From assembly GCF_041260155.1 (NCBI RefSeq), contig NC_091946.1:18615353-18679352 (forward strand): a stretch of DNA of 64,000 nucleotides, written 5' to 3'. This DNA comes from Ptychodera flava (Eukaryota > Hemichordata > Enteropneusta > Ptychoderidae). The position numbers were made by a program, and so were the translations under genes. Positions 49,219 to 60,205 of this stretch are shown here, piece by piece. The notes below the pieces were generated by a model, which saw only the letters and a program-made list of their open reading frames with translations, searched no databases and had not been told where the DNA came from. Each line of letters begins with the position of its first letter. The stretch's first letter is position 1.

Positions 49219-50464
49219 TATAAATAATTTTGATAGGTCTTCAAATCGGAGATTTCCAGGGGACGTATACGAATTGTTAACAACAGACGGTACTGAATGC
49301 AATTAACTTATGGACTTTGAACATTTGCTGACGTAGTAGAGGTAATATACGATAGAGGGCGCTCTAATTCGGTAAGTCGATATCCATCATGATGAAAACG
49401 GCTATGAACAACTGTGCTTCAAATGCCAGTTGCGCTGATTTTGATGGGAGATTCGGGCGAGTTTGACGGTCATCTGAACCACGTTGAGTCCATTTCCAAT
49501 AACTAACATTCTGAAAACCACGCCAAAACTAATTTCCGGAGACGCACCAAACACTTCATGCAACAGGTAGCTGTGAATATAGATGTGATGTGATATGATT
49601 TGGCAGTCAATAGTGAAGATACGTCTACGAATGATATAGCAGCCTGAAAAAATGCATTTATACTCCGCCATGACGGCAGACCATTGGTCCTGCTATGTAG
49701 CACAGAGTCACCTTCTCGTTGTACAACGAGAGGCATGGGCGGGACTACAAGATAAAAGGTTGCATGGTGTCTTAAAAAATGACAAATGCAGAACGCCGCA
49801 CCCTGATATAATCGGCATTAAACATTGGATCATGGCGGAAAAACAAACTTGAAATGGTTCTCATGAAACTGCTGCGCTTGGAGTCATTGCGCCGTGCAAC
49901 AATATACCAACGAAACGTGGCAAAATGTATTATTTGACATCCAAACACAAACTAACCTCCGAGCAAACTTGAGATGTCACCATAAAATTGTGGATCAACT
50001 CGATAATATTCAGACATTACGGTACCAAGAAACAGTAAAATTAATTCTTGTTTTGAACTAGGATGTTTAGATATTAATAATGACTGGGAGACCGCGTCAC
50101 TGGTTATGCTGCTTCAAGCAACATCGCATTAGGTTAATGCAAATTGTTTGCTATCATTTGTCATCTTTTGTATAATTCGTCTCCAACTGCCGACCAAACA
50201 CTAAATCCAAGTTTAATTCTGTTGACACTTACACATGCAAACACGGTCTGCCATCATCAGAGTGACTGGCAAACGATCTGTCTCATGATTGTGGAAAGAC
50301 TTACCGGCCTTTGGATAGGTCACCAGAAACACGTCCTCGTCTCGGACCTCAAAGTTCTTCACGGTCGTCTCGATGTTGTTCTTTTCCATGATGGCTGGCA
50401 AGACATATCCAGGGCTGAACAAGTAAGTCTTCTTGAAGAGCTTTGGTTCCTGCTTGGCTGTCAT
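45675..50464 (-). CDS. cytosolic sulfotransferase SULT-C (six exons)
   Basis: Predicted cytosolic PAPS-dependent sulfotransferase, 308 aa. Exons in transcript order: 50305-50464, 48846-49111, 48110-48233, 47509-47603, 46164-46335, 45675-45784; phases 1,0,1,0,1 and TAA at 45675-45677. I chose the Met at 50464 (MTAKQEPK) over one 21 codons upstream because it matches the SULT-D and SULT-B starts. Motifs: TYPKAGTNW (49-57), PRGIPTHLFP with His126, [10 protein letters not shown] (147-156), [13 protein letters not shown] from 271. Pro124 replaces the usual Lys. Intron 3 carries a broken exon 3 remnant (47934-47968). Exon 3 and the adjacent intron are nearly identical to SULT-D, unlike the rest of the gene. 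An (AT)n tract lies just upstream of the exon 2 acceptor. Confidence 0.93.
46743..46793. repeat. (AT)n microsatellite in SULT-C intron 4
   Basis: About 50 bp of pure AT. Confidence 0.95.
47934..47968 (-). pseudogene. 35-nt remnant of the original SULT-C exon 3
   Basis: On the minus strand this reads EEMFNTYMEGL and is followed by its own GTAAG donor (47929-47933). It aligns to the last 35 nt of real exon 3 (EEMFDAYMKGL). At 47968 the similarity stops abruptly and intron sequence shared with SULT-D begins. The preceding intron (47780-47930) is also a diverged duplicate of the intron next to exon 3. It is too short and lacks an acceptor, so it is not an exon. Confidence 0.75.
49125..49222. repeat. 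(AT)n beside SULT-C exon 2 acceptor
   Basis: About 98 bp of AT, ending 13 nt before the exon 2 boundary at 49111. The branch-point region is thus AT repeat. SULT-D has an (AT)n tract in the same place. Confidence 0.95.
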
Positions 50465-50563
50465 TTTTACCTTCGACGTTAAACAATGTATAGCGCGGGA
50501 GCAAAAGGGCTGTATCGGGCAACGCACCTGACTTTGGAGTACCCTAGAGAGACCAATATCTCC

Positions 50564-50608
50564 CTATTTATACCCGGCTCTATCAGTCATTGCGCCCATT
50601 GGCCAACT
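50564..50608 (-). promoter_or_regulatory. TATA and CCAAT elements of SULT-C
   Basis: TATAAATAG (50564-50572), 100 bp before the start codon, and AGTTGGCCAAT (50598-50608) upstream of it. The same AGTTGGCCAAT lies upstream of the SULT-D TATA box. Confidence 0.7.
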
Positions 50609-50905
50609 GGGTCGGGTACGAGCCTCTTGAACTCAAGGAAGTGCACGCAAGAGTTTTGGCGAGCTCGTGAATTTTCCAATCTTCCTATCTTGAGTCTCAG
50701 TGCAAGTAATATAAATGATAACAGTACATGAATTACAACTGCATTACTTCATATGATCACCAATTGACTAAAATTTTTATTCACACAAATGTTAACCAGT
50801 TACAACACGACGGCGATCCTACTCTTCATTTAACTGTGTTAATCTTTCAGTATCAGGCTTTTGTAAAATCTTCACTGTTGTGTATATGGAGGCCAGGCCT
50901 GTTAA

Positions 50906-51221
50906 AGGGCCAGTAGCTGTAAATTTGATGAATTTTAACGCTACTTTTGTTATGTATATCAATTGCAAGATCTTGTTCTACTCAAACAAGCATGCTGAAA
51001 CATCTAACATTTAGCTTGTCAAGTGTCGATACTTGCAAAAGAGTTATTGTTTACGTTTGAATTCTAGTCCGGATCAGAATTCACTTGTCAACAATAACAG
51101 TGCAGTCTAAATATGTACAAGCTGAGTTGACGAGATGAATAATGTGCATCTCAACAAACTTCGGGGAGTAGACTAAGAAATAACTAGTGAAAAAACATCA
51201 AATGTTCTAGGTACTGGCCCT
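50906..51221. mobile_element. 316-bp TTAA MITE, family 4
   Basis: TTAA (50902-50905), AGGGCCAGTAGCT at the left end; the right end reverse complemented reads AGGGCCAGTACCT, then TTAA (51222-51225). Pairing extends patchily to ATTTGATG. No ORF. It lies upstream of SULT-C. Confidence 0.8.
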
Positions 51222-51422
51222 TTAACGAGCAGTAATGGGCAGTGGAGGATGTAACATATTCACTAAACTGCAAGGATCAAAATCAGTCTTTGGTGATAAG
51301 CGTTTCCAATTTATTTCAACCATTGCATTGGGCACAGAGTTCACCTTGTGATTGGTTAACAGCTTCACCATCTTTTTTTCAAAAGCCGGCTGCTGTGCCA
51401 GAATAAAATGGTTAATCGCCAC
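51222..51422 (-). other. unrecognised protein-like open frame ended by a MITE insertion
   Basis: A minus-strand frame (RWVAINHFILAQQPAFEKKM and onward) has balanced, protein-like composition and is preceded by a good acceptor (TTTAATTTCAG, about 51429-51439). Its stop TAA is part of the TTAA target site of the family 4 MITE. I do not recognise the family. It could be a relic exon cut by the insertion, or chance. Confidence 0.25.
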
Positions 51423-53261
51423 CCAACGCTGAAATTAAAGGTAACTTTTGTTTATATACGCCGTCCAATGAAACAAATGAGATATCATTATATGATATCA
51501 TAATGTTTTCATATGCAGTATCCAAAGTGTCGGAGGATTGCCTCGGACACACATGTGGGCTTGCATCGCCAATTACTTGTGTTATATACACAGGACACCT
51601 TTTTATGGCATTGTCATGAAGCATCTCAAGATCATAGTTTTTTTTTCCAAAATCAGCAGTTTACAACAATAATTCTCAAAGCACATTAAAGAATAAGGTA
51701 GCCTTTTGAGGATCAGTTCTTAAGAGATAGAGGGAAGTGAAAATATTTTACGTTTGAAAACAACTATTTATGTGACTTAAGGCCATACAACCAGGCGATT
51801 TCTGTTCACTAAGATATGAATCCAGGCAGGTCTCATGTAAAATTCTTGAGTGATGCCTAGGAAATTTGCATGGGCAGAGAGTATCATGGTTATTAAGTTA
51901 TTAAAACAATATGGTCAATTTTAAAAATACTTGAGCGTGTGATGGTCTGTTGTTTGTTTAAACATGTTGAACATGATTCGTTCTGACTCATACAAACGAA
52001 TCACGTGATGACGTTCGTCGACAACTGTGTTAATACGCTTAACAAAGACACTATGTTGACATTCTGTAAAACGGTTTTCTGACGGCCTTTAACTCTGTCA
52101 ACTATATCAAAGACAAATAGAAACAGTTTCTTCTATTTGTCTGTGACTATATATAGAAAGAGGGATCGACATAAATGCACTAAACGGTCGTAGGGCCCCA
52201 TACGACAAATTCAAATGCTGTATCCAAGCTACGTTGGTGATATTGATGAGAGTTAAAACATGTTTGTCATAATGTACATCGTAAAATTTAAATGTTGCAG
52301 CAATGTTGACATGATGCATCTAGATATCATGCATGAAATACATGTATTTGTCGATAAGAAAGTCGCACAGGCGCATTTCCGACGATCTCCTTTTTATGGC
52401 CATTGCGTTGCAGCTTATTCTTGAATACGATGACGTCGCCATTGGAGTCAGGTATGCATGGACGTGTATCCTAAACTGTTACCTTTTTCCGCTTGAATTG
52501 TTGCATGATGACGTAATAAAAATGAAAACAAAAATCGGCTTGTGAAATAAACTGACTTTTGCATTGTGAGAGAGATCTTTCCTGTGTACAATTCTCGTAT
52601 ATATGTTGCTTCTGAGGAACGTCGGTTGTGTTGCAGAATTACCGTGTAAAACCGAAGCCTCGTATGTATAGTGACAATTTTCACTTGTCATGTAGTGTTG
52701 TGGTATGTACAATTATTGTTAATCTTCACATTTAATTAAAAAATTTTCCTTTTACTGCGGTATCTTCAATGAACATGTTCAGAAGACACTGTTTGAACAT
52801 TAACACGAGAGGGGTTTCTTGACAGATGTCTTCTGCTAACCAAAACGATAAATACATTTAAAACGAGATTTCCGTTTATTGTAGCACATTGTCGCTGTGG
52901 CATCATAAACAAAGAACAAATTATAATTGTCCAAATACAATGAATGCCATGTTTGGTATGTGCTATTATGATACAATACTCAGTCGAGAGACCGGTGTTT
53001 TGACCATTCTAATAAATGAAAGCACTAGTCTTTTATCTTTTATCAACGCACTTTTTATTCACAAAGTATTACAAACTGTGTCCGATCCATTGAGCATAGT
53101 TATCCCTTCCACGTAGCGATTCAAGTGTAGCATTACTAAAAGTTGATCTCAATTAGCTTGTTGAAGTCACACAGGTTTAGTCTATAAGTAAGAGGGATTT
53201 GTGTGCTATTCCTACCCATTGAATCACTTCTTCCATCGAAGAGAAATGCCTGCTTTGTTAA
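51423..53261. other. intergenic between SULT-C and SULT-D
   Basis: From about 52550 it is homologous to DNA downstream of SULT-B (43850 onward), consistent with segmental duplication. No gene recognised. Confidence 0.5.
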
Positions 53262-53476
53262 CCTTTTGAGCGCCAAAGTCAATTTTTGTCAGCCTTATAA
53301 AATATACCTAAGCCAATTTTTGTCTGATTTTTGCCAAAATTTTGATAAAAAACTGTGGCCAATGAAATGTTGTGTTCATTTTGTCCAAAATTATCAGAAA
53401 AATTACAGAAAAGTTCATAAAAATTGGTAAAATGTTGCTCTGAAATTGTGGTGGGAAAAATATAGCACTCAAAGGG
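53262..53476. mobile_element. TTAA MITE, family 2 copy 3, with paralogous empty site
   Basis: TTAA (53258-53261), CCTTTTGAGCGCC at the left end, GCACTCAAAGGG at the right end, then TTAA (53477-53480). The homologous DNA upstream of the SULT-C stop (about 45430-45480) runs from GAGAAATAAATG to AAATCTAACCTTTC without it. Confidence 0.85.
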
Positions 53477-53693
53477 TTAATGATGAAAGACACTAACCTT
53501 TCCAAGTATCACTTCGCACATATTCTACTGAATAGACATTATATTTCGTTGATCCATGAATGAAATTTGTTTTCGACCTTCAAATACTGAAAACTTAATC
53601 TTCCATAAGACAAGCGCTTAGAAAATATTTGGAGCGAGCATTTTGTACCAAACGATGCACTTTTTGGGAAATAGTGCTAGTGAAACGTCGACA

Positions 53694-56600
53694 TTAAAAA
53701 TCATATTTCAAGTCTTCGTAACCGTTCATTTTCTCATTGTAATCTTTATCAAAAATCTCGCTCTGGGCCACACTGAATGTGTTTTTCCAACCACCAGAAA
53801 CGCCTACAGAAATGAAAAGACGAACAAATTACGAATAAGTCAGGCGCCACCAAGCCATTCCTGTATCTCAGTAGGGTAATAGGTGATGTATGCTTATGAA
53901 AACTGGAGGTCGTGCTAAAATACTTGACACAAAAATCTTTGATACACACTTGAAGGTTTTCCACCGAGCGCCTCGTTATTTACTGTGTTCTAAAGGGCTC
54001 AACAGTTACGACTGCCTAGGTTACTAGTAATTGATGCGTGGTTGTGCCCACATACATCCACTCCTGCTAAAATCTGATAGTACTCTCCATCAATGCAATT
54101 CGAAAATATTATTGTTGTGTTATTGAAAATTTCTTTATTTATCAAGTTTCTTTGCAGTGGGAGACGCATTTAATTTCACTTGAGTTGATCAAGTTTGTCG
54201 CTACGAAAGGGAGTTTGTTGGCACTAATTACCTTTCCTCTGCCATGTGCCCCCTGGCCTGAGAACGAGTTCACGACCTTTGATTGTCTCACTGGCCTTCT
54301 TCATGTACTGAAAGTCAGTGACCCGAACCACTTCATCGAGTTGTGAGTCTGTCAGAGACTTGCCCATGAAATCAGCAATTCTCTTGACAGAACCTTTGTG
54401 ATCCTAAGAGAAAGGCAGTGAGAAGAAAACGACTTAAACAAGTTTATTTCGTCTGATCTGTTTGCTGTGTAACCTTTATACGCACCCGTTCACTCAACGG
54501 CCATCCATTGGTTAACGTTCAAGAGGTAATTTGATTGCTGTGACTTTGTATATTTATTTTCATTGTATTTGTTCAAAGAAAGAGTACTTCTTCCTTCTGT
54601 GTGTTGAAATAAACTTGTATAATAAACTTCGAAACATAATGTGTACAAAATGTAATGCTAATAGGGTTGAAAATGAATTCTAGCGGGGACTAGCTTTTGC
54701 GTGTAAAGAATAAGCTTATTATCAGACACTACACACAAATGTACGGGTACATACTCAGGTGATAATTATATGAACATATTTGCGACTCGGTGTAAAATAT
54801 AAAAATTACAAAATATATTTTGTGTAGGGCAATTACTGGAAACATGCAACGTTACAACTGCCATGATCCACGAAGACATAGCATGCTGGACACGTTTTGA
54901 GACGTTTTAAGCACATCCTCAATTAATGTCAAGTGATATTATATAAGTATACAGATCGGACGCAAGCGATTCGTCATTCATGGCTAATATTCATGGACGG
55001 CGCATTGGTATTGTACCGTCTGTGAACCAAATTAGATAATGTGCACACGGTGCAACACATTTTAAGGCAGGCTGGTGCTGTTCACAAAATTGCCGAATGG
55101 ACAAGCGTTAAACTTCATTTGCACTGGAAGTTGCGATCATGCATTGTTATATCGAATACTTGTATTACTAGCCTCACCTTCTTGATGTCTTCATAGCGTA
55201 TCCAAAACATCCAAGGTTCGTTCTTGTACTCCGCCCATGATTTAATGAACTCACAATAGTCGCCAAATATTGCTGCAACGGAATGAATCAAAATTGAAAT
55301 ATTCACAGACAGTAAACTGTGAGGGCGTCCTAAGTGGGATCACTTCTGTCCATGCATACTTCCACAGACAGTATCGGTGCGCATGTGTACTAACATTTAC
55401 CCAATATGTATACTACCTCGACCATTGAATTTGCGTTTCCTGACAAGTCGAAGCTTTCAAATGATTTACCTTTTTGCACGAACCCATGCTATGCCATTTC
55501 TCGCTCTACATCCAAGCGTTGGCAAATGTTACTCACAGACTACCCTAACCGCTAATATATGTTACATTTGTCATTGAAAATTCTGCTACATGTAAAGACG
55601 CCTCCTGATTTGATCCACAGTTTGTCTGCAGAACTTGATCAAACGGTGTGTGTCAAAGAATAAGCGGTTTAGCTTACTTACTGAGTCCTTTCATGTACGC
55701 GTCGAACATTTCTTCCCAGGTTAAGGGGTCCAGAAAGCCCACGGTCAGATGCCAGTTATAGAGAGAAGTGAGGCAGTCCTTTGGGTTTCTGTCCACCACG
55801 ATCGTCTACAGAATGGAATAGCATACAGAAACGACGCAGGTAAACACACAGATATCGAGATGATCGCGTGCGGTAGACGACGCAAAAGCAAAGAACTGCG
55901 GAAAAGCCAAACAGGAAAGGCAAACTAAAAAAGTCTTGCAAAAATAAATGGAAAAGCACTGACGCATGTGTAAGTGTAAGGCAAAAGAAGGGCAAGAACA
56001 CTGAATTTCAGAAAGTAATCAAGTAATCTTTTATTGTATGAATTTTTGACAAAGTAAGCTGCCATTAAAATACGACTGATGGATAGATGGCACTCCTGTG
56101 AGTGAAAATTATGTCTGTCTGTCCTCGGTCTTTTCCGCCATGAAAGTATAAATAATACCGTGGGGTGAAACCTCGAGGCAGAATTGGAGATGCTCTCATG
56201 TTTCAGTATATGTTGCAGTTGTATCTAGATTGACAATTTTCTTTGATGTTATTGCAATGAGTTTGCAAGGTGCTTATAAAAATTGACATTGGTCCTCGCA
56301 TCCTTTAACAAATCATGAAGCAAACTTTCGACCGTAACTAATAGCTTCAAATATTCAATAGCTATATCCTTTATTATAAAAAAAAAACCAAATTTGTGTT
56401 TTCATTCGTCTCCCTAATATGCTGAAAGTTAAGGTGTTATTTCCCCTTTTGAACACAACACAACACTGTTTATATCCGGTGTTCTTGTTCACACATGAAT
56501 TCTGGTCCGGACCAATATTGATTAGTCAAGATAATATTGGATATTATATCATACCAGTATATTGATGGTGCAAATACAGCGATCTGATTGGTCGGGACGC

Positions 56601-57749
56601 GAAAAGAACCGTGGTATATTGGCGATATACCACGGCTGGCATACGCGCGAGCTCTCAGCCTGAGCAAATATCTATTTATGACGTTCCACGCCAGAATTTC
56701 AATATACTGTTATGATATAATAGCAATAAATCACACCCAACGACGGTATACCACTAGATTTTGACCAGCTCACTTCATATATGCCCTCGCTATTGCTCTT
56801 GCATATATGTCGTGAACTGGTCAAAATATCGTGGTATACCATCGCTGGGTGTGCTTTATTGCTTAATTAAGTACACTTGTTTAGACCGTGGTATTGAGTT
56901 TAATGGTGCACGGTATTGGTATTTCGACACAGTTTCGAGAGTAGAACGAGTTTCGAGAGTAGAACGAGAATGTGATTTACAGACACAACAAAAATATTTG
57001 AATCATAATAACGACCAGGTGTCACCTAAACACGCTCCCGTGCTTCAGTATATGTTACAGACGTCGAAACTTTTCTTTGATATTCTTGTTATGAGTTTAC
57101 AACTTTATTAAAATTGTTATGATCAACATCTCGAGCAATATCCATCGTATAATGCTTCAATCCAAAATACAGAAATTAGTATCTACCTGAAATGATAATG
57201 CTAAATTTCTTTCATGGCCGTTAGATCATCGTATAACAACTTTATGAAGCAAATTTTAAAAAAGGACTTTCGTCAATGTTATATCTTAGTATCTTCAGTG
57301 TACATGACAAGTTTCATAAACTTTGGTCCAGTCGATCTGGACGTATATCCAGCATTAGAAACGTTCGTTAAATACTCAAATCAGAAATAACTGATGTAAT
57401 GTGGCTAATTGACTTGCATTAAAACATGTTTCATCAAATTTGGTTCAATCAATGTATCCCTAATTAGGAAAGTTCAATAAATATGCGAATGAGCAGTGTC
57501 ATTATCGTAAAACCTCTACATTAGCTTTAAATCTGCTTACGTTTTTTTATTAACATCTGCAACAAGATTCGTCTGATATGATGATGAATTTCTGAGAACG
57601 TCTGATTTCTGAACAAATACTAATACAAATCATTATTAATTACGCAAACCTTCCCCGGCAAAAAGTGATCAGTTCTTGCCATTCAAAGTCCAAAACAGAA
57701 CATATGTACCAAATTTGATTTAAATCTGGTTTCTCGAAATATAGCGCTC

Positions 57750-57787
<38 letters not shown>

Positions 57788-58265
57788 TGAAGTACGAAAA
57801 AAACTCACACATGATGAACATGTGAGCTTACAATGGAACCTTAAGGCATGTAAAGGGTGCTGTCAGGAAAGCTCCAATCATACAAACTGTCTCTTGACAA
57901 AGTGCTCAGCTTTTCAGTACGACCGCAAAACACGCAGTATCAATTTTTTATCGCAACTTTGTGAATCGCAGTTGAACTTACTTTCGGTTTCTTTTCAAAC
58001 AGCTGTACTGGAGCTATGTCAGGACGAAGGTGCGTGGCTATTCTTCTCGGTGAGCCCTTGGGCATTGTCTCTAGTATGACTTTTGCAAATGACGGTACTT
58101 GCGTGATACCATCTTCCACCAAATCGGGATGAGTAGATGGGCCGAGCTCTAACAGGGGAACTTTTTCCATGAGAGATCTTTCCTTGAGTATATCGATGTT
58201 GTCAATGTTTTGGATTGCATCGATGATTTCCGCTGTCCAATTTGTACCTGAGGATTTATTGACAC

Positions 58266-58359
<94 letters not shown>

Positions 58360-60082
58360 ATTATTATAAAGTTGGCCATTCATCAAAATTCCGTACTCCA
58401 AAGACAGCTCAGAAGTATGTTGGTCACACTTATTATGTCCATTTATGCTGAAAGTTTGATGAGCGTCACATATTAGTAATTTGCTCATTCGCATATATAA
58501 TAAATATCTTTTTAACTCTATATCAATACTGAATGCATTGGTTTTGACCGAACCACTAGATTCATTAATTATGCTTAAGTTACCTAATTTGCATATTTAG
58601 CTACCTAATTTTCATATTTAATATATCAATACTAGATATAATTATTTTGAGTGGGCCTCTTGCATATATTGATGGCAATGATGTGCAGTTATGCCGCAAT
58701 TCTGAAGATCGTCACATTGTTTGCTCATGTTTGCATATTTACTGAACCTTTTTGATATTACTTCATACACCAAACTGAATATATTGATTTTGACCCTTCA
58801 CATTCCTCCGACCCCTAAGTAATGACGGCTCCCTAATTTAACATGTGCATATTTGGCCGTTATCATGAAAATGCCCAGGAGTGGTACACAGGGCCCGGTA
58901 GCTTCAAATAACGTTACATTCATTTTAATGGACGCGTCTGATAACCCGCAGCGATGGAAAAATAGTAATTACAATTTCGAGAATGCTTTAAACAGCTCTT
59001 GCAAGTAAGTTGTGAACAAATATATGATGTGATATTATGTGGTCGTCCGAAATGAATATTAATGAATGAATGAGTGAATGATTGATTGATTTATGGTCCC
59101 TTGGGGCGGGAAACCATTGGTCCTGCTATGTTGGGCATGCAGATAAACCTGCTGAGTCACCGTGCAAGTTCCAGTGGCTGGGTTAGGTACGACAGGGGCA
59201 CGCGAGACTGCAGACAGGGGTGCATGAAAGTACAGACAAGATTAATTAAACAGCACAAGACTACAAACAGAGGTGCACGAGACTACAGGGATACCTCGTG
59301 TCAATAGAGATGTCTTATATTTGACGGTCAAATTTGATAAACCCATGACAATGTTGGACATAGTGCAGAATGGATGCAGTTACTGTCATAAAAGTACATT
59401 GAACCGATGCCAATGAAAGATTGTACAATGAATGTAATAGGTGACATTAGACTCAAACTAAGCCAGCGACCAAACTTGGAGATGGTACTGTGAAACTGTA
59501 GAACTATCAAATAGTACTCAAAGAAGATGAAGGAACCAAACATGGTAAAACAAAGGGGGGGTCCTTATTCTTTTTTTGTGTTCAGTAGTAATTCATTATT
59601 GATTATGTCTATAGCCCGCGTCACCTGTGACACTGTTGCAACAAACAACGTTGGCTTAACCTGATGCGATGACTAAGCAAAACCTCTGAGCAATGATGTC
59701 GAGGTTTTATCATCGAAATGGAGATAGTGTCGAAGCTTGTCCGCTTCTGTTATTTAACGGTATTTTTTTATGTTTATTTCGTCACTACCTAATGACTGAA
59801 AGGAACCCAAGTTCAATTCTGCTGAAGCGTTCACAGGCAAACATACTCTGCCTGCAGCGGGTTACCCAAAAATATACGAAATGAATTCAAAGCTCTGCCC
59901 TGGTGATGCATGGGAGACTTACCGGCCTTTGGATAGGTCACCAAAAACACGTCCTCGTCTCTGACTTCAAAGTTCTTCACGACCGTCTCGATGTTGTTCT
60001 TTTCCATGATGACCGGCAGGACATATCCAGGGCGGAAGAAGTAAGTCTTCCTGAAGAGCTTTTGCTCCTGTGAGGATGCCAT
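53694..60082 (-). CDS. cytosolic sulfotransferase SULT-D (six exons)
   Basis: Predicted cytosolic PAPS-dependent sulfotransferase, 308 aa. Exons in transcript order: 59923-60082, 57982-58247, 55682-55805, 55178-55272, 54232-54403, 53694-53803; phases 1,0,1,0,1 and TAA at 53694-53696. The start is MASSQEQK. An upstream in-frame Met at 60154 overlaps the TATA box, so it should not be transcribed. Motifs: TYPKAGTNW (49-57), PRRIATHLRP with His126, [10 protein letters not shown] (147-156; exon 3 otherwise as in SULT-C), [13 protein letters not shown] from 271. Ala124 stands where vertebrate SULTs have Lys. Exon 5 differs from its paralogues near its end (LRPGGTW for LRPEGVW). It is a close duplicate of SULT-C, with homologous flanks on both sides. 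Confidence 0.92.
56609..56635. repeat. 11-bp-stem hairpin in SULT-D intron 2
   Basis: CCGTGGTATAT, loop TGGCG, ATATACCACGG. The GTGGTATACC core recurs in the foldback at 56722-56863. Confidence 0.9.
56722..56863. mobile_element. 142-bp foldback element in SULT-D intron 2
   Basis: The arms of about 63 bp begin AGCAATAAATCACACCCA and end TGGGTGTGCTTTATTGCT. They pair through GGTATACCAC, TTTTGACCAG and CATATATGC around a 16-nt loop. Mismatches are scattered and few. It is AT-flanked. Confidence 0.8.
57751..57787. repeat. (CAGA)n microsatellite
   Basis: Nine uninterrupted units in SULT-D intron 2. Confidence 0.95.
58272..58356. repeat. (AT)n beside SULT-D exon 2 acceptor
   Basis: About 85 bp of AT, ending 24 nt before the exon 2 boundary at 58247. 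Same location as in SULT-C. Confidence 0.95.
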
Positions 60083-60152
60083 TATGTAGCGCGACAGTAA
60101 GCTGTCTCGGGCAAGGTATCTGAATATGGAGTAAGTGTGACCCGCATCTTCC

Positions 60153-60205
60153 AATTTATACCCAGCACTACCGAAAAAGATATCCTAATCGCCTATTGGC
60201 CAACT
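60153..60205 (-). promoter_or_regulatory. TATA and CCAAT elements of SULT-D
   Basis: TATAAATT (60153-60160), 71 bp before the start codon, and AGTTGGCCAAT (60195-60205). Confidence 0.7.

Noticed and set aside
57940-58494. SULT-D exon 2 frame extended upstream through an Ile-Tyr repeat
   Set aside because: The Ile-Tyr part is the (AT)n intron tract; the acceptor at 58248-58249 sets the exon boundary.
60083-60154. Upstream Met extension of SULT-D (MEDAGH...)
   Set aside because: It overlaps the TATA box and has no counterpart in SULT-B or SULT-C.
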